This document shows, piece after piece, positions 57,290 through 64,000 of a DNA stretch of 64,000 bases. Where the stretch lies: the NCBI GenBank assembly GCA_964030475.1, contig CAXIPT010000021.1, positions 239,256-303,255 on the forward strand, read 5' to 3'. How positions within the stretch are numbered: the stretch's first letter is position 1; every line of letters begins with the position of its first letter. The notes below the pieces were generated by a model. The model was not told the origin of the DNA, searched no databases, and worked only from the letters and a program-made list of their open reading frames with translations. Made by a program: the position numbers and the translations under genes. This DNA comes from Tethya wilhelma (lineage: Eukaryota; Porifera; Demospongiae; Tethyida; Tethyidae).

Positions 57290-58195
57290 AGTATCTCTCT
57301 CCATTTTATGATTAGCCAGGTATTTTTTTTATGCATGGCCCTTTTCTTTTCCAGTACAGTAGGGATATTTAAGGTTGCTATTTCACCAGTATTCTGCTTA
57401 CTAAATAAGCTGTTGTAATGATAATAAATCAAGTATGCACCCAAAAAAATTATTGACTTAGCTGCTATTTGGGAGTGGTATACTAGAATACAGCACTGTA
57501 GATCACTGTGAGTGTTACACAACACGGTTGTCAATTAAAGATCCTATAGAAAGCAAAAGAATATAAAAAATATTATGACCATTAGCAAATGAATATTTGT
57601 ATTGTTTCATCGTACCTAGATATTGTTGACTTGTATTATGTTACAGCTGCTTAAGAAGGTAATTTGTAGAAACATATAATTATAGTAGAGCCTTTAAAGC
57701 TATGGAGTTCTGGTCCAGTGTTAGTTGTATACACGGTTGATGCAATAATGAAGGCTGCGTATATATGGAGGGTCTATACGGGAGTGAAAAATAATTTGAT
57801 ACAAAGTAAGCTACTAGTACTACTTTACTTACCAAACTTACTTTAGGTTTGATGAAAAATGTGATTCCAATCAATGCTGACTATAATTAGTGTTTTTTTT
57901 TCTCAGCTATATAGCAGAACAGTTTTCTGGAGCAAGTGAGACTTGAAAGTAACTTCTGACTTCAACAGATAGCAGGTACACAAAAAGAAACAAACTTTTG
58001 TTTTTGTTTCACGAGTGAAGCAAAGTTTGAATTGCCAAGTTGAATTCAAGGTGCTATGGAAATGGTCGCTAATATAAGCAGCAAGCTGGGCTGGCCATGC
58101 GCCACATACTATTATGCGCACGCTCTGATGCACACGAGCTTGGTACGTGCATTTCATAAGCTCCATATGTGGGTATTGAATATGAATAATACATA
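57290..58195. other. No recognised gene
   Basis: AT-rich. Short frames on the minus strand (60-90 codons) show no motif. Possibly the 5' flank of the Helitron relic. Confidence 0.5.
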
Positions 58196-58199
58196 ATTA

Positions 58200-58614
58200 T
58201 GGTAACTAATGAATAACACATAAGTACAATAATAATGGCTACCAAATGGAGAAGGCACTTTTCGCCTTGTATCCAGGAAATCGATGAGAGACACAAAAAA
58301 CCGATAGTAAAAACGACTGACCCGGAAGAAACCAAGTTCATTCATTCAAAAATCAGCTTCTAAAATTGAATATTCTCCAAGAAAACTTGAGCCAAGATAG
58401 AAGAAGAAGATGGAGAAAATGGGAGGTTTAAATTGGCATGTTTGTGTTTGTTACTTTAGCGATGGCTTTCTGGGCTCAATAGAAAAAGAAAGAGCTAAAT
58501 AGTAGTTTAAGAAGCCTCTTAGTGCCAAGCGCTCAGTTTTTGCTGAGTTATTTGTGTGAATATTTGTATTACGCTAATAGGCCATCTGTGCCATTCCAGT
58601 ACTACCGTACTGGG
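58200..58614 (+). repeat. Composite element, 3' part
   Basis: From gaaggcacttttcgccttg to ccattccagtactaccgtactggg. The gtaccc before the palindrome is lost. Short remnants of the same family in reverse follow at 58620-58680. Confidence 0.8.
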
Positions 58615-58689
58615 AAATACTCACGAATAATTCAATAGCTACCTGGAAAAGTCAAGTTGACGACCCTTTCCAGTGTAAGTTATTAAGAA

Positions 58690-59185
58690 TTCATGTATTT
58701 CGTACTCTCCTCCCCAGACCCCCACCCATTCTCCAAGGAGAAAGAGGGTCTGGTCTAATTTGAGCGATTTCCCGATTGTGCTGAGTCAGCAGTGAAACTG
58801 GATGTCATGTGATGAGTATGTGTGTGTGCCATCTAGCCACTCACAGTACTACCACCTCCCACTTGAACCATTTGGGCCAGAGGCTGCCGAGTATTAGTCC
58901 CTATCCAGCACCTAACCCTCGCAAGCTGAGGGTGTATGTGGAGCCAACCCCCCATGAGACTCCCCCCTAAAGTTAGGGGGGGGTTGAGTGTATGCACATC
59001 GCAGGGTAGGCAGGGAGGGTAGTGTGGGGGAGAGGCAGGTGGTTAGGCTTGGGGGGAGGGGAGCTGCGGGAGTGCTCCCCTCTTGGGTGGCTGCTGGGAG
59101 TCTGGGTTGCTTAGGCGGTTATATAGGGGCTCCCAGCATTGCCCTCCAAGCCTACTCACCGAAGAAACCAAGCCCCCACCAAATT
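58690..59185. other. GC-rich, G-run tract
   Basis: Contrasts with the AT-rich surroundings. 58970-59090 contains several runs of three or more G (ggggggggttgag, ggcagggagggtag, tgggggag, ggggggagggg), giving G-quadruplex potential on the plus strand. The 76-codon frame at 58988-59218 is a Gly/Arg-rich consequence of these runs. Confidence 0.6.
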
Positions 59186-59191
59186 CATATT

Positions 59192-60228
59192 CCCAGTACG
59201 GTTGTACTGGGTACATAGGAATGGAACTGATGGTCCAATAGCGTAATACAAACATTCACGCAAATAACTCTGGAAAAACTGTGCGCTTGGCACTAAAAGG
59301 CTTAATTATAAAACTACTACTTAGCTCATTCTCCTTCTAACAAGCCTAAAACCATTGCTAAGGTACCAAACTAATATATGCTAAACCACCAATTTTCTCC
59401 TTCTATAATTATTGTTTCAGCGTATCTCGAAAACTGTTCACTTTCAGAATCAGATTCTTGAATGAAGAAACTTGGTACCATTAATTGTCTTCACGTGCTT
59501 TTGGTATCGTGTGCTCAAGTCTCCTGTTGAATGGCTAGATACAAGCTTAAGGCAAAAAGCGCTTCTCTGTATAGCAGCCATTCATTTGTACATCATGCAT
59601 AAATTCATAAGCTACTTGAAAAGTCAAATTGACCATCCGTTTCCAGGTAGACAAGTGTGCATTATTTGGAATCCGAATATTCGCTGCCTGCCTGCTTTAC
59701 CTGAAGATTTCTGGCTGTGCTGGACTCTCTGTAACCTTTCAGTCTTCAATATTAGGAGGTGAATAGATTACTGTGTTATGTAGTATTCATCATAAGATGA
59801 GCAAAACCATTAAATTTTGATCTGCTCCAGCCTCCTGAGATCACTTCAGTACTGATAGTCTGAGCATAGATTAGCTATAATATTCGTGCTGATAGTGTAC
59901 AAGTAACTACCATATACACACAAACTCAAATGTGATTAGTAGAATTAATGAGAACAAACAAGTAAAAAACATTTGAAATATAATGAGACCTATATAGAAA
60001 TGGCCAAATTGTAAAAAGAAGGCGAACAAGATGGAATGGCTGGCAGAGTGTGTAAAGAATTATTCCTATGGGCAACATGAGGGACTCAACATGGAAAGAG
60101 AGTACTGCATGCAGCCCACACAGGAAGAATTCTGTTATAGACAGCCATTCCATCTTGTTTGCCTTCTTTTTACAATTTGGCCATTCCTATTTCTCATTAC
60201 GTTTCCAATGTTTGTTTTTTTTACTTGT
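59192..60228 (-). mobile_element. Composite hairpin/palindrome element, complete, reversed
   Basis: Palindrome variant cccagtacggttgtactggg at 59192-59211, middle block in reverse, hairpin 59958-60228 with a partly deleted second arm. Confidence 0.85.
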
Positions 60229-60280
60229 CCCATAGTAATAATACCATACACCTAGATATTGTAGAACAACTCATAATACA

Positions 60281-60672
60281 TAGTAAAAATTTCAAAAAAT
60301 AAATAGTGTAGGAATGGGCAGTGCGTTAAAAAGTATTGGAACAAGGCATGTCTCAATTTCGGCACATGACTACTTCATTTTTATTCTTGATCCCTCATGC
60401 ATATGGATCCTCAGTGTCATAAATCCAACTGATGCATGTGCGACAATAGTATCATAGCTTATTTAATTTTGCATTGGTTCAAATTCCTACTAATCAGTTG
60501 GGAGTAAACTAAATTATCATAAAACAAACAGGTAACTTAAACTAGACTGCCGGCCAAGAGTTGGGTATAAAAATGAAGTAGTCATGTGCCGAAATTGAGA
60601 CATGCCTTGTTTCAATACTTTTTAACGCACTGCCTATTCCTACACTATTTTGTTGAAATTTTCACTACTTGT
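60281..60672. mobile_element. Long-TIR MITE, second copy
   Basis: Same arms as 1068-1485, about 25 bp shorter because of small deletions in the core. The outermost acaag of the left end is missing. Confidence 0.88.
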
Positions 60673-61105
60673 TCATTCACTTTTTTCAACACTACAGTAT
60701 AGAGACTATTAGAGACTGCTTAGTACCTTGAGTAGAGGCTACATGCACTACTTTATGCTGGAAGAGGCTAATGCTACGTGAATAATGACCTTTGAACTCT
60801 ACCTACAAAGATGGCTGCACTGTAGTACATGAATTTATATACTAAGTTTCAAAGCTTTCTAGTTTTTTTAGGCCTATTTATGATCAAAACGAGTATCAAG
60901 AAATGGTATACCTATGAAAAGAACTTACTTTGTGCTGTCAAAGTTGGCTCAACACATTCTGGTTCTGTGGAAATCCTTTTCAAGTAAGTCAGTTAGGAAG
61001 TACATACGTAAGTAAGTTAGATGAACAAAAATGGCACTATTGTGGCTTCCCACTAGCGCTCTCCACGAGAGCTGTGGAAAGTTTTTTTGAGTCTTAGGCC
61101 TCGCA
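60673..61105 (+). repeat. Segment duplicated at 1486-1945
   Basis: Aligns throughout with small indels; lacks a gcatgcgcttaata stretch and most of the GTAA microsatellite. Confidence 0.85.
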
Positions 61106-61139
61106 TACCTTTAGTAATCTATGGTGGCTGAGAAGTACC

Positions 61140-61388
61140 CTCCGCCCCCCGCCACCGCCGCTTTAATCCGCGAGCGGTATTTCGCGGTATTTTGATGAGC
61201 CGCTCGCGGTATAATGAAGTGCCGCTAGCGGTAATATTTTTCCGCGCACCTTTTTTTGTCCACCGCCTGCGGTAGTACGAGTTGCCGCCAGTGGCCCTTG
61301 TAAATCTGCCACTGGCGGCGTTTGCTTGCTACCGCTGGCGGTACTATGATAGCCGCTAGCACTACCGCTAGCGGTTCGGGATCATACC
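61140..61388. repeat. Cluster of short CCGC/GCGG palindromes
   Basis: About nine perfect or near-perfect 8-12 bp palindromes of the form (a)ccgc-nn-gcgg(t) in 250 bp: ccgcgagcgg, ccgctcgcggt, ccgctagcggt, ccgcctgcggt, ccgctggcggt, ccgctagcgg and the pair ccgccagtgg/ccactggcgg. Spacing is irregular, about 20-35 bp. It lies 85 bp upstream of the start codon of the following gene, in an otherwise AT-rich region. It could be a regulatory array or a small expanded repeat. Confidence 0.8.
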
Positions 61389-61473
61389 GCGCAGAAGTAA
61401 ACTTAATTTAGAAGTCAAAGGTCAGAAGTCAATTCTAAATGGAGCCCACTTTTGACTTTTGGACACGAGGCCC

Positions 61474-62880
61474 ATGATGGAAGATGATGAGACATCGCCC
61501 TCCAAAGTACTGATGGATCTCTCCCACTTTCTCAGTGACAATGCAGAGAAACTGAGGAGAATGGCCAGTTCATCCCGATCCAGGCAGCAGTCTGTTTTCT
61601 CCAACTGGTCTTACAGAGCGGGAGCCTACAGTATGAGTAGGCTGTCGAGCAGTACGAGTCAGCAGTACGGTTCATCATCCAATTCTGAAAAGGAAAAAAA
61701 AGGTTAGTGAAAACAATAAATAATTTTCTGTACAGCCAATTAATAAAAGTTTCTATTTTGATTGTAATACTACACTGGCCTAATAATTCATTTTAACTCT
61801 ATGTACACTCTTTGTCGTAATTGCTCCTCTTTTGGAGTGCTTAGCTATGTTAGGTAAAATGTATTACATTTTTGTGTACCGTGACATCTAGACTCTAATT
61901 AAAGCAAATTCATTGCATGATACTTTTCAGATATTCTTGCAAGAGCTAATCGTCTTCAACAGTCCCTCAAACAAGCTCCACATAAGTCAAAGAAAAGTTG
62001 TGATGATGACCATGTGACAAGACGATATGTAGTGCACATCTCATGTAATATTGTACCATTGGCTTGATTTTAGATCACTGTGTGTGAGATGGATGAAAAC
62101 GCTCTGGGGGGGTTAAGAAAAGAACAAGAGGGCAGTCCATTGAAATTACAAATGCACAAAGAAGTGACAGTTATGACTCCTTGTGTACAAAGGCAGCCAA
62201 TGCACTAAACCTTACAACACTACCTTGTAGCTCGCTTTGCCTTTTCAATGCTACTAGTGGAGCTGTCATTGCTAACAGTGATCTCGTAATAAACAAGATT
62301 ACACAGCCTTGGACACTTGGAAACTATCTTTCTTTATTGAAGAAGAGTTCAGTCAATGTTAAAATTGGTGTGGCATATGTGATTGACTGCAGTCAATCCA
62401 GCACAAATTCTGGTAGTGAATCTGGGGAGAATGAACACTATGAATATTCTGTAAGTAACCATTGTACATTTATATGATAAACTATTATTATGTGGCAATT
62501 ATAGGCAAAAAGACCCAGGTATGATGGAGACATTGGAGAAGGATCATCGATCATATCGTTTCATGGATCTACAAAGGACAATCCTGTTGTTGTGGGCGTA
62601 AGTTATTGATTTTATGAGAGGCTATAGAATTTTTGTAAAGTTTTGTTCACTATTTTGATGTAGAACTCACATTACAAGAAACAGGGAGACTGTTCCAATA
62701 AAGAGGCAGGACACATTGTGACAATTAGCACTCTAGGTTCGAGAATAATAATTATCATTCATTTGTCTTATCACCTTTTGTCTTTATATAGTTCAACAGT
62801 TTGATGAGAAAGCCATTTTGGAGGCCACAAATGAGTTCTCTGATGATAGAAAGATAGGAGAGGGTGGACAGATGGATTAA
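61474..62880 (+). CDS. Six-exon host-like gene ending at the start of a protein-kinase domain
   Basis: Exons 61474-61702, 61931-62028, 62074-62450, 62505-62597, 62664-62736 and 62792-62880; every junction has GT/AG ends and the phases agree (GAT across intron 1, GTT across intron 5). Introns are 228, 45, 54, 66 and 55 bp. The N terminus is acidic then Ser/Arg-rich (SSSRSRQQSVFSNWSYRAG). The middle (LNLTTLPCSSLCLFNATSG, LGNYLSLLKKSSVNVKIGV) is not recognised. Exon 6 reads FDEKAILEATNEFSDDRKIG then EGG, the helix and glycine-loop start of IRAK/Pelle-like or plant-RLK-like kinases, but a stop follows three codons later. Exon 3 needs one more G in its run of seven (62106-62112) to stay in frame. 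So this is either a truncated gene, a short isoform, or a gene hit by an assembly error. Kinase identity rests on about 20 residues. Confidence 0.65.
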
Positions 62881-63002
62881 AACTCACATGTGACAGATGC
62901 TTTACAGCCACAGAGGTACCACTTATTAAACCTTTGTACACCTCTCCAAATCCTGACTATTACAGTGCATCCACGTCAACTTGTAATTCATTAGTATACA
63001 AG
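62881..63002. other. Spacer between the kinase-like exon and the repeat
   Basis: Contains ttacag/ccacagag/gtacc near 62902-62919, which could be a micro-exon, and nothing else. If the gene originally continued, its catalytic part was downstream and has been displaced by the repeat. Confidence 0.35.
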
Positions 63003-64000
63003 AATAAAAAACATTGAAATGTAATGAGACACAGGAATGGCCAAATCATAAAAAAGAAAACAAACAAGTGGAATGGCTGTTAGAGTGTGTGCAGAATCCT
63101 TCTATGGGCTGCATGTAATAGTCTTTTTACTGTGTCAAGTCCTTCATTTCGCCCACAGGAAGAATTCTTTACACACTCTAACAGCCATTCCACTTGTTTG
63201 TTTTCTTTTTTATGATTTGGCCATTCCTGTGTCTCATTACATTTCAATGTTTTTTATTCTTGTTTGCTCTAATTTTTTCATAATTCTATCAATGAGTTTG
63301 TGCCGTGTGTATCAGTGTGTGTGTCTGACTGAATGCTGAAATGTGTGATGGTACTGAATTTGCAGGACCTGGCATCACTGCAGGTGGAGCAGTGGCATCA
63401 CAAAACTTTGTTGCCTTCAGTGCTAAGTTGCTTATTCAATAGTAGCAAGATAGTTATTGAAGAAAGGTAGAGTTCAGCCAGAGCTCTGGAGTTCAGCACT
63501 AGTCAGGTAAGCTGTGAATTCCAAATAACGCACACCTGCCTATGTGGAAAGGGGTCGTCAACTTGAATTCCCAAGTATTCATGAATAATGCATGAGTTTA
63601 GAAATTAATGGCGGCCATATGGAGAAGGCGCTTTCTGTCTTGTATCTAGCGACTGGACGAGAGATATGAAAAACCGATGGCAAAAGCGACTGAAGACAAA
63701 GATACCAAGTTTATTCGTTCAAGAATCAGCTTCTGAAAGCGAGCGGTCTCTGAGAAAAGCCTTGCCAACATAGAAGAAGAAGAAGAAGAAGAAGAAGAAG
63801 AAGAAGAAGAAGATGGAGAAAATTGGAGGTTTGGCATAGTTTAGTTTGGTACTTTAGCGATGGTTTTAGGCCATGTTTTTAGGCTTGTTAGAAAGAGAAT
63901 GAGCTAAATAGCAGCTTGAGAAGCCTTTTAGTGCCAAGCGCTCAGTTTTTGCGGAGTTATTCGCGTGAATTTTTGTATTGCGCTAATGGGGCATCCGTGC
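63003..64000 (+). mobile_element. Composite hairpin/palindrome element, runs off the window
   Basis: Hairpin 63003-63262 and the block to gaatttttgtattgcgctaatgg; about 30 bp including the palindrome lie beyond the window. The GAA tract at 63774-63815 is the longest in the family. Confidence 0.87.

Noticed and set aside
61459..61473. Start of the kinase-like gene at 61459
   Set aside because: That codon is TTG; the first ATG in frame is at 61474.

Overview
This is a repeat-dominated eukaryotic window. It is AT-rich, has spliceosomal introns of about 45 to 230 bp, and shows no operons or bacterial-type genes. The mix of elements (a Helentron with a fused endonuclease, an animal-type EnSpm/CACTA transposon, a DIRS-like tyrosine-recombinase element, an R2-clade non-LTR element, very short introns, many GTGGGCGTGGC-type tracts) best fits a non-bilaterian marine invertebrate, most likely a sponge. 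That organism call is an inference and is only moderately confident.

Layout. 1-3.1 kb: fragments of repeat families and a long-TIR MITE. 3.1-8.5 kb: a Helentron whose Rep-helicase-endonuclease reading frame is open for about 1,219 codons but lacks its 5' part at an undetermined base. 8.5-10.3 kb: a reverse-strand SWIM zinc-finger gene relic split by a MITE. 10.8-12.3 kb: the 3' half of an REL-endonuclease non-LTR element. 12.4-16.7 kb: a relic with a Tudor-like domain, then a COP1-like WD40 pseudogene broken open by a 2.36-kb foldback element. 17.4-21.4 kb: a hAT-like MITE and a 1.6-kb tandem duplication. 21.8-23.4 kb: a DIRS relic with an internal inversion. 24.2-24.9 kb: an array encoding a Ser/Lys repeat of about 42 residues. 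26-28.7 kb: a foldback element inserted with an 8-bp target duplication. 30.3-31 kb: a Ty3/gypsy integrase relic. 31.3-32.5 kb: a second copy of the 12.4-kb locus. 33.6-36.8 kb: a TTAA-flanked element and a CCGG-ended element. 39.3-46.4 kb: an OTU-protease relic and two near-identical CACTA transposase copies. 47-48.3 kb: a Pif1 helicase relic. 49-52.8 kb: a 703-bp MITE with a 9-bp target duplication, and a hAT transposase. 53-57.3 kb: a reverse-strand Helitron relic. 61.1-62.9 kb: the only convincing host-like gene, with six short exons ending at the start of a protein-kinase domain, preceded by a dense cluster of short GC palindromes.

The window is stitched together by one abundant composite repeat of about 1.05 kb. 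One end is a 270-bp near-perfect hairpin and the other is the palindrome CCCAGTACGGTAGTACTGGG. At least fourteen full or partial copies occur in both orientations, and several other elements are nested in it. Seven isolated N bases mostly sit where one repeat abruptly becomes another, so part of the apparent structure may come from assembly.

No rRNA, tRNA or CRISPR array was recognised by eye. Almost all coding signal belongs to transposons, mostly dead. The parts do not form one pathway; the main story is nested insertion, whose order can be read from target-site duplications.
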